Below, piece after piece: positions 21,800 to 33,994 of a DNA stretch of 64,000 nt; the stretch's first letter is position 1; every line of letters starts with the position of its first letter. This stretch comes from Dysidea avara (taxonomy: Eukaryota; Porifera; Demospongiae; Dictyoceratida; Dysideidae): assembly GCF_963678975.1 (NCBI RefSeq), contig NC_089276.1, positions 23,481,059 to 23,545,058 of the forward strand. The letters are read 5' to 3'. The notes under the pieces were generated by a model. It made no database searches and was not told the DNA's origin. It saw nothing but the letters and a program-made list of their open reading frames with translations. A program made the position numbers and the translations under genes.

Positions 21800-22920
21800 A
21801 TGAGAAATAGGAAGTACTATGAGACACTGTGCGATTATTTCATATACTACAGTATGCACTTTTATTTTTTCATACTACAGCCGAGCTCCAAACTTTCAGG
21901 GACAGTTCCTATTGTGAAGTTAAAGAGCTATGATTGGATTTGTGATTTACTTATGATCACTATCTATGATAATTTGAATAAGTACGATCCTTTTCATCTT
22001 TAATCCATAGAATTTAACCCGCCAAAGTTTAAGTTGTGCAACTCAATATACCCTGTACATCATGTGTCGTGATATATCTAGCTACTAGCTATAAAATATT
22101 AAACCATGGCCAACTAAGTAGATATAATAATACATCTATACATACATAGCAGTGTTTATTCTAGGATTTCTCCTTTGGGGGAATCAGGAATTCGGGAGTT
22201 ACCAGATGAAAGTCTATAATTATGATGGCTATTATTGGCTAGCTACACATCTTCAAGCTTACAACCTATGATTGCTGATTTTTTAAGTCAGATGCATCGG
22301 TGTTGCTGCTCAGCTATAGGGTCATTCTCAAAACAAGGAGTATTTTAAAATCCAGCTTTCAAGATTAAATCTGGTGGTATTTTTGCTGGCTGTGCATGCT
22401 GACTTAGAAGTTTTAAAGATTACACTTGCTGAGTTTGAATTGTCGTATTTTGAAAACAAGGCTCTCAGATATCAACTCTACTTGATATTGGAATTTTTGA
22501 GAGTCATATATAGTTATATAGGATTTTTTTGAGATTGCAGAATATAGCTATACGAATTTTAATCTGGGAAAATGTTACATATTAGACTATCTGAGATTGA
22601 ATCTAAGGGCATTATTGACAGTTTTGTGTGCCTTTTTATAACCAGTATACAGTGCAATTGTCACTCACAATTTAGGGTGTGTGTCTGAGATTTTAGGGGG
22701 TGAAAGTTCCTTCCCTAACTGCCCTAGAATAAACACTGATACATAGTGGCAGTATACCTATATGAGTACTGGTACATATCAAAGGATGTAGTTACAGCAA
22801 GGGTAGATTTAGGGGGGAGCGGTCAGGGTTGTGCTTGGGGTGCTACCTTTTGGGGAAATATGGCTTTAATAAAACAGTCAATTAATCAAATAAAACATAG
22901 ATCTCTAATGAACAGAGCGT
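21800..22920. other. Gene-free stretch
   Basis: AT-rich, no supported gene. TAGATTTAGGGGGG around 22,805 resembles the eroded end of a hAT-type element. Confidence 0.5.
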
Positions 22921-22924
22921 TGAT

Positions 22925-24330
22925 TGATTGATTGATTAACTTATTAATTTAACCTTTCAACAATCAGCAAAGCCATTCTTCCTTGTTGCAGTGGGGTAGC
23001 AAAAAAAAACAAAAAAAACATTTACGACAGGTACTGTTACAGACACAATTAAGTGACAACACAAAGCAAATACAAAAACAATAACAACACTAAGACGCAT
23101 AATAAAGAATCAGTTTATTTGATTGTACTAGCATCGATGTAGAAATCATTATATGTGCTGATTTCCTTAAGCTCAGATGGCAAGGAATTCCACATTTAAA
23201 TGGCCTTATATCCGAAAATTTTTGAATATGCAACAGGTGTCAAAGGGTGGAATTCACAAAGTACACTAGAGTTCTGATGTCATAAGTGCATGGTGTTTCC
23301 AAATATTACAGGAGGAAGAAGTGGAATACCTCTAATAGAAGGGTACTGACTGTACATAACACAGATGCAGTGGAATTCAACTAGTTAGGAGAATTTCATC
23401 CACTGAAGGTAGACATAGTATGCCAATCCTATGATGGCATCAGACTTAAGCTTGCGGAGATTAAACATTAGTTGAACAGCCCGATTCTGCAGCTACTGAA
23501 CATGTTGCATGTACCCCCGGTGTAATGATGTATCCCAAGCTGGAAGGGCATATAAATGAGCCATAAACCCAGTGACTCCAAACAGGAGCTTAATAAGCTC
23601 TGCAGGAAGCATCCACCAGTTAGAGTTCACTAGATACAGATAATACGACATCTTTTGAAACCTTAGCAACATGATCTTTCCAAGCCAAGTGGCAATCAAA
23701 GATTATCCCCAGACATTTTGAGTGATCATAGCTTTCAAAGTAATGTTGTTGATATTTATATTGGGTAGTGAATGAGATATAAATTCCCATGGGGTGAACA
23801 AAACCACATAACACAAGACTTTCCCGCATTGAGCTGCATTTGGTTTTCCACAAGCGAGGTGCTTATTAGTTTTAGTTGGTGGTTCAGTATTGCAACAACC
23901 TGAGCAGGATTAGGCCTAAGCAAATGAGGGTGGTATCATCAGTATATTGCAGTAAAATTCCTTCAGTAATGGTGAAGGTAGTAAATTCATATATACCAGG
24001 AATAGTAAAGGACCCAGAGCACTAGGCCCTTGAGGAATTCCTCAACCATTTTTGACATGATGGTATCTAGCAGTCAAATAGTCAGCAAACCGTATCATAA
24101 CAATCTTAGAAAGGCCTAACTGTGAAAAGTTATGGAGCAAAATAGAGTGATCCAGTGAGTCAAAGGCCTTATGTAAATCCAAAAAGGCATCTCTTTCGTC
24201 TAGCTAGGCTGAAATAATGTCTACAGCCACCATTACAATATCCTCTGGAGACGTACCATGTTGATATGCACCCTGATGTGGATGTAAAAGGTGACAAGCT
24301 TTCAAGAATGCCGGCAACTTGGTAGTCACT
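22925..24330 (-). mobile_element. Degenerate non-LTR retrotransposon (reverse transcriptase)
   Basis: On the minus strand the remnants appear in order. DLHKAFDSLDH lies near 24,175-24,140, GIPQGPSALGPLLFLVYMN near 24,045-23,990 and LQYTDD near 23,955-23,935; these correspond to the reverse transcriptase A, B and C motifs, with YTDD in place of F/YADD. Then come LAWKDHVAKVSK and a 3' region. The 3' end carries a (TTGATTGA)n-type tail at about 22,920-22,940. Many stops and frameshifts make it a pseudogene. The motif order and simple-repeat tail fit the Jockey/CR1/L2 grouping in a broad sense. Confidence 0.8.
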
Positions 24331-24414
24331 ATCCAATAATATAATGATTTTACAAAACCCTTGAAAATAGTGATAGTGTTTGTGAACTGTAATTAAATCT
24401 TTTCTTCTAGACCT

Positions 24415-24952
24415 ACTGGGGTGGATCTAGAGGATTTCTGTGGTTTCCAGGAACTGGTCAACTATATTCAGGGAATTTTACAATGATTTTCAAAGATTCA
24501 CATCGAAATACTCTATTAGAGCAGTCAACCACCCTAATAGAACAGTCATATTTAATAGTTAGTTTACCCATACCAACACATTTAAAAAGGTGTTTAAGAC
24601 ACTCCATTTTTTTCTGTGAGCATGCTCCCAGACCCTCAGGATGGTATCAATAATTATGTCTGCTGCATGCTACAAACTTCACATAGCTCCACCTCTTAAT
24701 TAACTCTAATTAGCTACTATGCCTGTGCAAGCATATGCAGCCTATATCAATCAATTTCTAACAATGTCAGTTTTAAAGTTGAAAATTGTCACCAGATAAT
24801 GAGATTCAATCTCAAAACTTTAACTGTGATTTTTTTTTTTTTATTTCCTGGGGACATGCCCCCCCCCGACTCTTAAGTGTACATTCATTCATTCATTCAA
24901 TAGAAAATTTGGAAACCTGTCACTAAAATTCCTGGATCCACTCTTGACCTAT
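24415..24952 (+). repeat. Dispersed repeat family X, copy a
   Basis: Shares its whole length with 26,345-26,852 and the interrupted copy at 44,478-46,115. Landmarks are TCTG-GGTTTCCAGAACTG, two dispersed modules in reverse orientation (24,509-24,550), GTGTTTAAGAC, CATGCTCCCAGACCC-CAGGATGG, CAATCAATTTCTAA and AAACCTGTCAC-AAAATTCCT. The ends are near GGGTGGATCTAG and CTGGATCCACTC, resembling hAT-type GGATCCA termini. Confidence 0.7.
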
Positions 24953-25019
24953 AGCACTGTTACAGTCTCACAATTGTGCCAAACATACTGCCTACAGTAC
25001 CTGGGAGCACAGTACCCTG

Positions 25020-25855
25020 CAGTGGCATAGCTACCATTGAGGCAACCGAGGCAGCTGCCTCAGTAAAAAATACTCAAAAATTTAGGCTGAGCAGGAGTAA
25101 GTATATATGAAAAAGATCGAGATACTCTAATAGATCAGTCACCATAATATACTCTAATAGAGCATTGAGTACAGATTATAGCCACTGATCTCATTACACT
25201 GCTTGGTCTATTAATCATTTACATTTATGTTAATGGTCTGTAAATTTTCAAAAGTTCCAATGAGTCATCTGCATCATTAAATATTATTGAGCTAATTAAT
25301 TGATCATGTAAGTCATGCATTAGCAGTTACAATCAAAAAAATTGCCTCCACATGCCATTTCAAAGCATATATTTTCAAAATTTTCCTTTAGAGAACATGC
25401 TCCCAGACTCCCTAGCTTGACATGCTTTTAGCACATACAGTTGAGCATCACATGAAAGAGATAATCTCTGACTTAAACATCACATCATATCAATAAAAAC
25501 TGAATGGTGTGCATCACTTCACTAATGACCTCCGTTGCAGTCCATGGATGGCCTGACCACTCAAACTATCTCCGGAGTAAGTCATTTTTTTGTGTTGAGT
25601 GCAATTAAACCAGTCTAATAATTGAAGCATGGTAGTCTGTTAGCATTACTAAGCTGGAGCATTACTTATCAGTATGACATGTAGAAAAATGCTCAGAGTT
25701 ATCTGAAACAGTTTCTTTCATCCAACTAGAGAGTCAACCTGTGCCACCCTTGCTTGAAAGTGTTTGTGAATCAGTTGAGTCCGAAGTAGACCCTCTCAAT
25801 TAGGTCAAAACATAAACTTTGCCTCGGTAAAATTTTTTTCCTGGCTACACCACTG
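25020..25855. mobile_element. hAT-type non-autonomous element
   Basis: Terminal inverted repeats begin CAGTGGCATAGCTA and end TGGCTACACCACTG, a well-known class of hAT-like terminus. They are flanked by 5-base direct repeats CCCTG on both sides. Contains two dispersed modules in reverse orientation at 25,116-25,166. No transposase is recognisable. Confidence 0.6.
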
Positions 25856-25901
25856 CCCTGAGATTTTATACTCGGTTAAGGTCTCAAAGTGTATATATAT
25901 A

Positions 25902-26153
25902 TGTGACCGGATTTGCGAAAAGGTACCTTTTCCACACATTTGACATACCAGCAAACAAAATGATGCAACACTTGACTCCTTACACTGATTAACTTGCTCT
26001 TAGTATCAAACTGTAGCCAGATACTGTAGCTACATTCATTGAAAAGTTTAAGCAATTATATGCTATAATCAAAAAGTTATGAAGCTTTAAAGTTCAAAAA
26101 AATGGGTCAAATTTTGTGTGTGAAAAAAGTACCTTTTCCCAAATCCGGTCACA
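25902..26153. mobile_element. TA-flanked MITE (Tc1/mariner type)
   Basis: Inverted ends TGTGACCGGATTTGCGAAAA and the matching TTTTCCCAAATCCGGTCACA, flanked by TA on each side. Arms pair over about 30 bases including a GGTACCTTTTC block. 252 bases, no coding capacity. Confidence 0.8.
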
Positions 26154-26344
26154 TATAGTATTTCTATTTTATAATGCAAATAAAGAATGTAACTATATGT
26201 TCTATTAAAGTAGTTGACTGCTCTATTTAATTTTCAAAAACCGCAGTGAAAACTTAATGAAAATTTTTGGCCATTCATTGAAATTTTGACTTTTTAGAGG
26301 GTATTCAAAATTGTTTTCATTGGGTTTTCATGAGAAATCTTCCA

Positions 26345-26852
26345 GTAGTGTATGTATTTAGCAGGGACAGATTAAGGGTTTCTGAGGTTTCTCAAAACTG
26401 GTCATGTAACTGTATTCCGGAATACATCAAAGGTTCAGATAGAAATGCTCCGATAGATAGTAAACTACCCTATAGAATGGTCATGCTTAAAAGTTTATTA
26501 CCCCAACAACACAAAATCATATTTCAGAGTGTTTAAGACCTCAATTTTCCCCGGGGCATACTCCAAGACCTCTAGGATGGTATCCATATACCTGCTGCAT
26601 GTGTAAACCTTCACTGGCACGGCTCCACCTCTTTACTTTTCTGCCTGCTCCTGATGCTATGCCAAGCTTAAGCAGCCTATATCAATCAATTTCTAAAAAA
26701 TGTCTTTAAAGGTGAAAATTGTCACCAGATTCAATTTCAAAACACTGAAACACATACTGTATAATTTTCTGGGAGACCCCTACAGTAAGTGTACAATTGT
26801 ACATGCAACAGAAAGCTTGTCACCAAAATTCCTAGAGCTACACACCCTTGCA
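26345..26852 (+). repeat. Dispersed repeat family X, copy b
   Basis: Second copy of family X, about 510 bases. The dispersed module in it is badly eroded (26,445-26,490), which suggests this copy is older than copy a. Confidence 0.65.
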
Positions 26853-28860
26853 CTGGTTATATTATTAGGTATGTATACATGTATGCTGTAGCTGGAGTAG
26901 ATCTAGGATTTCACAAGGGGATGCTACTGTAGCTAACAGGGCTAGTGCTAGTGCTGTTGCACCAAAATTTACATATATAGATATTTATAGTTTAGCTAAG
27001 AGTACAGAATATACTATAATCTCTTCTACTTGTACACCACTGCAAAGAAACTAGCACTTATAAAACACTGCAAAATATAAGAGGTTTGGAATAATAGACA
27101 GGCTAAAGCCATGTAAACTTTTCTATTGAGCCCTTACCAATGAATACTCCATGAAATTATTCTTCATAGAATTTTCATTGGCTACTTTCATTGGATATTC
27201 ATTGATTTGTCCAATGAAAATATTATGAAAATAAAAATTCATTGGGGCCACCAATGAAATTTTGACTTTTCATAGGTTTCTTTGAAAAATTCATTGGATT
27301 TTCAAGGTCAAATTGTCCAATATATATGAGAGCAATTACAGCATGAATTCCATGTATGAACATAATAGGTATGCAGATATTTTTACCTTGTAGCATAATG
27401 TAATAAATGAAATTAAAGACATAATAGGCTGGTGCCTATTCATAGCCACTCAGAGACTTTGAGGGTTCCTTGGACTTTACAGCATGGGGTATAGCAGAAC
27501 ACAATGACTCCATGTATGAGCCCTTGCCCTTGACAGACTATAAGGAGTGGAATATTTCCCTTTTTTCATGGATTCATGTTACTCCCACATTATGCTTTTC
27601 TCTGAGGACACAATATAAAGTCGTTAAAACTCACATCAACTGATTATTTCAATGTTTCACTGTAAAAGAATGCATGTCCAATTTACAAGCAATTGTGACC
27701 TTGAATAATACAAGAGATTGCATGGGTTGGGTTGCGATAGATGATGAACTGTCATGTGCTTTATATTATTTAGGGGAAAGAGTTTACTATATTCTGCTCA
27801 TCGACTCATCACAAGTGTTGTTCTTTAAAGCTTTTTATCAGAGCAACAACATAATGAACAAAATTAAAGTTCAATTTTTTTGCTACTTTTAGATTAGAAT
27901 TATGTGATCCTTAAGATAATGAGGTCATTTAGGATCTGTCATGCATTCAGTTTGGATAGTGGTACATAATACCAACTTACTGCATTTTAACACATCTTCT
28001 AAGCATGAATCTGATTGCTGTACTGATAAGATATGAATTAGCAATTCACAATACAGGTGCATGGTTCACTTTGTTTGAAAAATTTAACCAATTGGAAATC
28101 ATATAGCTAGTGGTAGAGTAATTTTTTACATAATGAAGACACTCCTTAAAGTTACTACAGCCCAGCTTTAGTCATTAATTCACTAAAGCCATTTATGTAT
28201 TTGGCATTCCTCAGATTCTTCACAAATAGAAACAGGTACTAATAAACAACTACTATTTACTTTACTGCAAGTCAAAAGTTGACCAACTTCATGTAACTAT
28301 TCATGTGTAATTGTACATATCACATATATACCAGGGGGGGTCTGGTGGAAGAAAATGATGTTGTAGAAACTTCAATAACAAATGTACATATACTGAGTAC
28401 CATGCATACTACTGTATAACGTTGACAATAATTGTTTTATAAGATATCACAATGATTTCAATGATTTCAATTGTAAGTTAGGTAGAGCCCCAGCTGCACA
28501 GTGCATGCATGCATTTTAATTATCATAGAAGTAAATAATGCATATAAGACTTGGATAACATGTACTATGAATGGAAAGGCCAATCCAAAGAAGTACAGAT
28601 GAGGTGGTTAGCTACCCACTATTCAAATATTCAGATGGCATGCAATATTGTTAATACATTATATTTAATGTGCTTTTACACAACACATTAATGTAAGGCA
28701 TGCAGCTATGCAGCTATACAAAATATGCGCACATATGCAAACACAGGTGTAAAAAGTTTTGCAGCAGTCCCATGCAGGTGCTGACAAACACCTTAATATT
28801 TCATCTGTCCCCTAACTGGCCCTCATATTGAATATACGTGCAATGAGCTATAGTGCTATA
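26853..28860. other. Gene-free stretch
   Basis: No gene supported. 27,130-27,310 is a run of CAATGAAAAT/ATTTTCATTG motifs in both orientations, also seen at 26,230-26,330. An open frame at 27,674-27,892 has no recognisable features. Confidence 0.5.
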
Positions 28861-28862
28861 GT

Positions 28863-28970
28863 ATGTGTGTGTGTGCGTGTGTGTGCGCGCGTGTGTGTGT
28901 GTGTGTGTGTGCGTGTGTGTGTGCGTACGTGTGCATGTGCGTGCGCGCACGTGTGTGTGTGTGTGTGTAA
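28863..28970. repeat. (GT)n microsatellite
   Basis: About 105 bases of GT repeats with GC and CA interruptions. The Cys/Val/Arg-rich frame across it is a repeat artefact. Confidence 0.95.
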
Positions 28971-29322
28971 TGCTCTAATCTCAAAGGTTATATCACTTGA
29001 AATATCTGACATGCAACTGGATTAATTATTAGAATAAATTTATTTCACACCTATCAAAGGAGTGCCAATACATAGTTTTCCTGAAATAGTCACTACAGTT
29101 GCCCACTCACAGTTAATGCCTCAGAGACTAAGAGCATCATGTACCTGTATGCTCAATAACTTTTAGTGTTGATCAAAGTGACTGTTTTTTGGTTATTGCA
29201 GGTTGCTGACCTGATATGCATACTTGTGGTAGTGTTTCTTAGACCAGGAAGCTTTGTTAAACCAGGCGCGCGCCCGCGCGCCGAGTTTACTGAAATTGTT
29301 TCCGTGAAAAACGGTGTGTACC

Positions 29323-29866
29323 TAGTCTCGCGTGGCCAGACCCTTTCCGCGCAGCCGCTTATCGATCGGAAATTATAAGCGCCGCGCTACAAGGGTCTGG
29401 AATAGTTCGTGAACGTGAAATTTTTTGACGCGTTATTGGTGACAATTGATGGACTGGGTAACGCCTAAAATACAAAGGTACAAAATGCAACGTGTGTTCC
29501 CTTGAATCTTTAGTCTGTTCTGACCGGCAAATCCGCTTAAACCTTTCGCCTACTTTCCTTTTACCTCGAGATGAACTGAGCTTGTTTGTCATTATTCAAC
29601 CGTACTTGTTGAAGATTCAGTAGTAGGTAGAAGGCAAAACCCACACGGGTCGATAGTCGTCATCCCCAGAGGCCTTCTTCAGCTCGTTCTTCAGTAATCA
29701 GACTACTTTGGCGATTGAGGGATCGCGTGAGCCAATTTACACTCCCCAACCACTGGGGATTGTAGATTTTTTAAATACGTGAACTGTTCCAGACCCTTGT
29801 AGCGCGGCGCTTATAATTTCAAATCGATAAGCGGCTGCGCGGAAAGGGTCTGGCCACGCGAGACTA
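29323..29866. mobile_element. MULE-like element with long terminal inverted repeats
   Basis: Arms of about 90 bases (29,323-29,412 and 29,777-29,866) match almost perfectly, starting TAGTCTCGCGTGG. They are flanked by the 9-base direct repeat GTGTGTACC, exact on both sides. A 9-base duplication with long arms is typical of Mutator-like elements. Each arm contains its own inverted pair (CCAGACCCTT and AAGGGTCTGG) and so can fold alone. The arms are rich in CpG, unlike the AT-rich surroundings. The interior (365 bases) has no recognisable gene. Confidence 0.85.
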
Positions 29867-30485
29867 GTGTGTACCTATCTATCTACCTATCTATGTTTGT
29901 CCGTACGCACCCACGTGAGCAAAATCGTTAAATAATGGTAACAGCAGCTTTTACGTAAGGAGTAAAAGCGAAATGAAGTCTGTATTAAACTTCTGCACAG
30001 GTTAACTTTGCTCTGAGGTGGTTTCTTTTCGGCAGACTGAAATACGGGTGCGGCGACTTTCATTATTATTATTATATTTGTTACTGTGCAGAAATCAAAA
30101 AGATTGTTCTGCACAGGTGTGATCATAATGCATGTTCAGGTTGGTACAAAACTCATCTAAGGTAGGGGAGTTTCCTCAGACTTTGTAAACTACCTTCCCT
30201 TTGAGGTTTTCAGGCGTTTAGCTAACAACTGAAAAACAACGGTGCAGGCCTCGTACACTACCAGGAATAGCCTATCGCTTCGAGTTGAAAGGGGGCGTAT
30301 CCCTTACGCACGCGAACGAAAATGAAGAGTAGCTTTGAGGCTTTGTCAAGAGAATTTGTGGGAAAAAACACGATAGTCAAACTATAAAACAGTTTAGAAG
30401 ATACTTCTGGGCGTACTATGTTGGTAAATACGGTTTGTTTAACAAACATGGAATGAACATAATATTATTCTGAAAGTAACCAATA

Positions 30486-30800
30486 AGGCAAGTTAATGCA
30501 TTTTTACGTCGCAATATTTCTAACTGTCCTACACATGTCAAATGTAACATCTATAAGATCATGGTGCGCCCAATACTTGAATATGGCTCTACCATCTGGG
30601 ACCCCCACACCCACCTAAATATCAACTTACTAGAAAGTATCCAAAGAACTGCTGCAAGATTTTGTTACAATAATTATTTTAAACTTTCCAGTGTTTCTAG
30701 AATGTTGAACCAGCTCAGTTTACCCTAATCTACAGCAAAGGAGAAAGAGAAGTAAATGTATTATGATGTTCAAGATAATTAACGACCTTATAAGACATTC
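30486..30800 (+). pseudogene. Non-LTR retrotransposon C-terminal fragment
   Basis: Encodes RRNISNCP, then MVRPILEYGSTIWDP and SIQRTAARFCYNNYF before a stop. This is the thumb/C-terminal region found downstream of the reverse transcriptase in LINE ORF2 proteins. It is truncated on both sides and directly precedes a second, different fragment. Confidence 0.75.
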
Positions 30801-30825
30801 CTGCCAGCTACTTTGTACCTAAACA

Positions 30826-31840
30826 ATGTTTACGCTAACCAAACGATATCAAAGGGTAATTGTTGATGGAGAATCATCTAGCACAACAACTGTTAAGTCT
30901 GGGGTACCACAGGGTACTGTACTAGGCCCCGTCATGTTTCTTGTATATATTAATGACATAAATGAAAACATTACATCTTCAGTTCGATTGTTTGCTGATG
31001 ACTGTGTTATTTACAAGACTGTTACAACACCGCAAGATTCAAAACAGTTACAGGAAGACTTACATAAAATATGTGAATGGACTCACAAATGGCAAATGAA
31101 AATAAATGTTGAGAAATGTGCTGTGCTGAGGTGTACTCGTTCCCTGAATCCCATACAATATACGTATACCTTATCAGGTCATAATCTCGATATAAAGAAG
31201 TTCCATACATACTTAGGTGTAGCAATTGATAACACTATGTCATGGTCATCACATATACAAACAGTAAGTAACAGAGCAACCAAAGTGCTAAATTTTATTA
31301 AACGAAACCTAAACAACTGCCCATCTGATACTAAAAGAACAGCGTATTTAACATTGGTTCAACCAATTATGGAATATGCCGCCCCAGTTTGGGATCCGTA
31401 TTATAACACTGACATTTATAAGTTAGAAAAGGTGCAAAGAAGAGCTGCTCGATGGATTTTATCAGATTACTCCAGAAATAGTGTTATGTTATTATTGTCC
31501 TCTCTTAGTATACCTGCATTACAACAACACCGTCAGTCATCAAGATTAACACTATTCTATAAAATAATTAATACTACACTACCGATCTCCATCCCCTCAC
31601 ATTATCAAAGAACTCAATTTTGTACCAGGCAACATCACCCCAATCATTTCATTCTGCCACAAGCAACCCTCAACACCTATAAATATAGTTTTTATCATCC
31701 TAGAACTGTTAAAGATTGGAATGAGTTGCCAATTAATATAATAGAATCAAGAAACTTGGATGAATTTATTTACGTACTTAACCTTCACTACTGTAATTAA
31801 TTGTCAAATTGTATGTATGTATGTATGTATTTGATTGTAC
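30826..31840 (+). mobile_element. 5'-truncated non-LTR retrotransposon, ORF2 C-terminal half
   Basis: An uninterrupted frame of 324 codons (30,826-31,800) carries the reverse transcriptase motifs SGVPQGTVLGPVMFLVYIND and RLFADDC (the catalytic FADD), then WQMKINVEKC, YLGVAID, VQPIMEYAAPVWDP and the C-terminal WNELP block. It starts inside the reverse transcriptase, so the endonuclease and N-terminal motifs are missing. It ends in a (GTAT)n tail at about 31,810-31,832. The open frame suggests a fairly recent insertion, but the truncation makes it inactive. Confidence 0.9.
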
Positions 31841-31964
31841 CATTTGGGGTTAGCTGAGCTGACTGCCCAGTACCTAATCTTAAATCTTAAATCTACTTCA
31901 AGGAGGATACTATATCCATCTCTCTACAAAAATTGATTCTTATAAATTTTCATTTTTTCCTTCT

Positions 31965-32390
31965 GTTTATTTATTTATTTTTATTTATTTATTTATTATC
32001 TAATTCATCCAATTATTATTTATTATTATTTATTGTTAATCAGCAGGACCCTCCAGGGGTATAATGCTGATGTGCAATTACATGTGTACAATTTCCATTA
32101 GTTACTTAACTATATAAGTATGTACAATTACGACAAGTTACTTAATTATATACATATGTACAATTACAATAATAAACTATAAAAATATATACAATTACGA
32201 TAAGTTACTTAACTATATACATAGAAGGGGCTAATTTTTGCTTAAATTCTTCAACACAGTCAGTCTCAATAATCTCATCATCTAATCTATTCCATTCTGG
32301 TATACAGTTCTTGGGAGGAAGGAATATTTATATACATCAATTCTTGGTTGGTAAGGTACTAGTTTAAAGTTGTGTGAGTGTCGGGTCCGT
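31965..32390 (-). mobile_element. 3' end of another non-LTR retrotransposon
   Basis: The minus strand encodes the ORF2 C terminus (SHNFKLVPYQPRIDVYKYSF, then DDEIIETDCVEEFKQKL with frameshifts), then a 3' UTR with CCTGGAGGGTCCTGCTGATT, then an (AATA)n-type tail at 31,965-32,030. Confidence 0.7.
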
Positions 32391-32399
32391 AATAGGAAG

Positions 32400-33100
32400 G
32401 GGTGGCACCAAAAGGCTAGGCCTGCACGAGGGTGCTTCCCCAAAATATTACACACATACGTATACACAGGGTGCTTCCCCAAAATATTACACACATTCTG
32501 TAATTAAATTATGGAATAGTTTACCTCCACCTGTATAGTCAATTCTCTCACACTTAATGATTTTTGTATTAACTTAGATGCTTATATGCATAACACCTGT
32601 GCATTATAATCTGTCATTGATTCCTGCACAGTAATACTAATAATAATAATAATAAGCGCTTCCTTAGCAATGCAATAACAACGTAATTGAACGAATTACG
32701 GAAATTTCATGAATTACGAAATACTAGGATTAGCTAATAATATTATTGCACAACCCAAAATTACCTACCCTATTGTAAAATAGTAATACATAGTTGGTTA
32801 ATTCATAGTAGCATATATTATCTATGGTTAATCCCAGGTGAGTTAGCTATAGCTGCATGCATGGCGCCTGGTTTTTAGAAGTAGCACAACCGCACCAACT
32901 CAGTTAGTGTTACTGTACCGGCACGCTGGTATAGCTAACTATAGCTAGGCAGGAGCTTATAAGCGCCGAAGACGTAAGCTCCTGAGCTAGGTCATGCAGT
33001 GGAAGTGGACTCCGTAAACAAGATACATCATGCCGCCGCAGATATAAACACGCCGTGTATGCATGCATACGAGCGTGTATGCAAACTGAGTAAAGTAGCT
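32400..33100. other. Gene-free stretch
   Basis: No gene seen. A short (AAT)n run lies at 32,637-32,656. Confidence 0.5.
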
Positions 33101-33106
33101 AGCTAA

Positions 33107-33214
33107 CACTGTAAATTCGGAAATATGTATGACATACAAAATTGCCACAGGAATCATATGACCATTTGTAATTTTGTATGACACTGATTCATATTTCCGA
33201 ATTTACTTGCAGTG
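33107..33214. mobile_element. Short palindromic MITE
   Basis: Arms CACTGTAAATTCGGAAATAT and ATATTTCCGAATTTAC...CAGTG are inverted copies enclosing about 60 bases, which themselves contain an inverted pair around ATGACATACAAAATT. No clear target duplication. Confidence 0.6.
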
Positions 33215-33861
33215 AAGGAATGAAAGGGAGAGCGGGGCTAGTGAATCTCAGCCGGCTGTCGGACACTCTCACTGATACGTAGTATTAGGGATTTTATGTT
33301 AAACTGTGGAAGTAATATTACATCACAGCCATGCTAATACATAAACAGTCTAGTTACTCTAGTTACGAGATGATAAAACCAAACGGATGCGCGGCGCTTG
33401 TCGATGTCTCACCACAGCAACGACATCACGTAATTAATCAAATACCGTGGTGAGGAAACACCGAGGGAAACACGTATTAAGACTCCCCCAATTGTGGAGC
33501 TGATTCGGGCAGAGTCTCAGTTTGCCGTGGACTAAGAAAGTCCCGGTTTGTCCAGCACAGGCCATTTATGTGCTGGGGGTGGTAGGCAAGGGCAGTCCAT
33601 CAAGCCCGGGAAAAAAAAAAGGGGAAACACGTGGTCACACGACTAATTATTCTGCGTGATTTGGCTGTTGTGTCGATTGTGGGAGTTACAACGAAAAGGG
33701 ATTGTACCCCGGAATGTACTGACTACCAAAAGCGAGGTGTGATGTCCGAGGTAGACTAAACCGCCATGACGTCACAATTTTATGATCACGTCATGCAGTG
33801 TGCCAGTAATCGTGTAGTTCGGCACCGGAAATACAGCAGTTGCTACCGTACACTGAATAAG

Positions 33862-33869
33862 TATAAAAG
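33862..33869 (+). promoter_or_regulatory. TATA box of gene B
   Basis: TATAAAAG lies 65-72 bases upstream of the gene B start codon, consistent with transcription starting near 33,890-33,900. Confidence 0.6.
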
Positions 33870-33933
33870 TAACTAAGTAACTGCCAACTTAGCTACAGTT
33901 TACTATAACTAGATACATGCTGTGTGCAACAAG

Positions 33934-33994
33934 ATGATTGGCAGGGTGGTATTAAGCTTGATACTATATTGTTGCTCTGTGATAAGTGGAACAA
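33934..33994 (+). CDS. Gene B exon 1: signal peptide
   Basis: Encodes [20 protein letters not shown] and ends A|GTAAGT in phase 1. It joins the acceptor CTTGTAG at 34,050, giving [16 protein letters not shown]. Confidence 0.85.

Noticed and set aside
28828..29025. Open frame rich in Cys-Val-Arg
   Set aside because: It is a translation of the GT microsatellite.
29359..29592. Short ORF inside the MULE-like element
   Set aside because: It begins inside the terminal inverted repeat and has no similarity to transposase or host genes that I can recognise.
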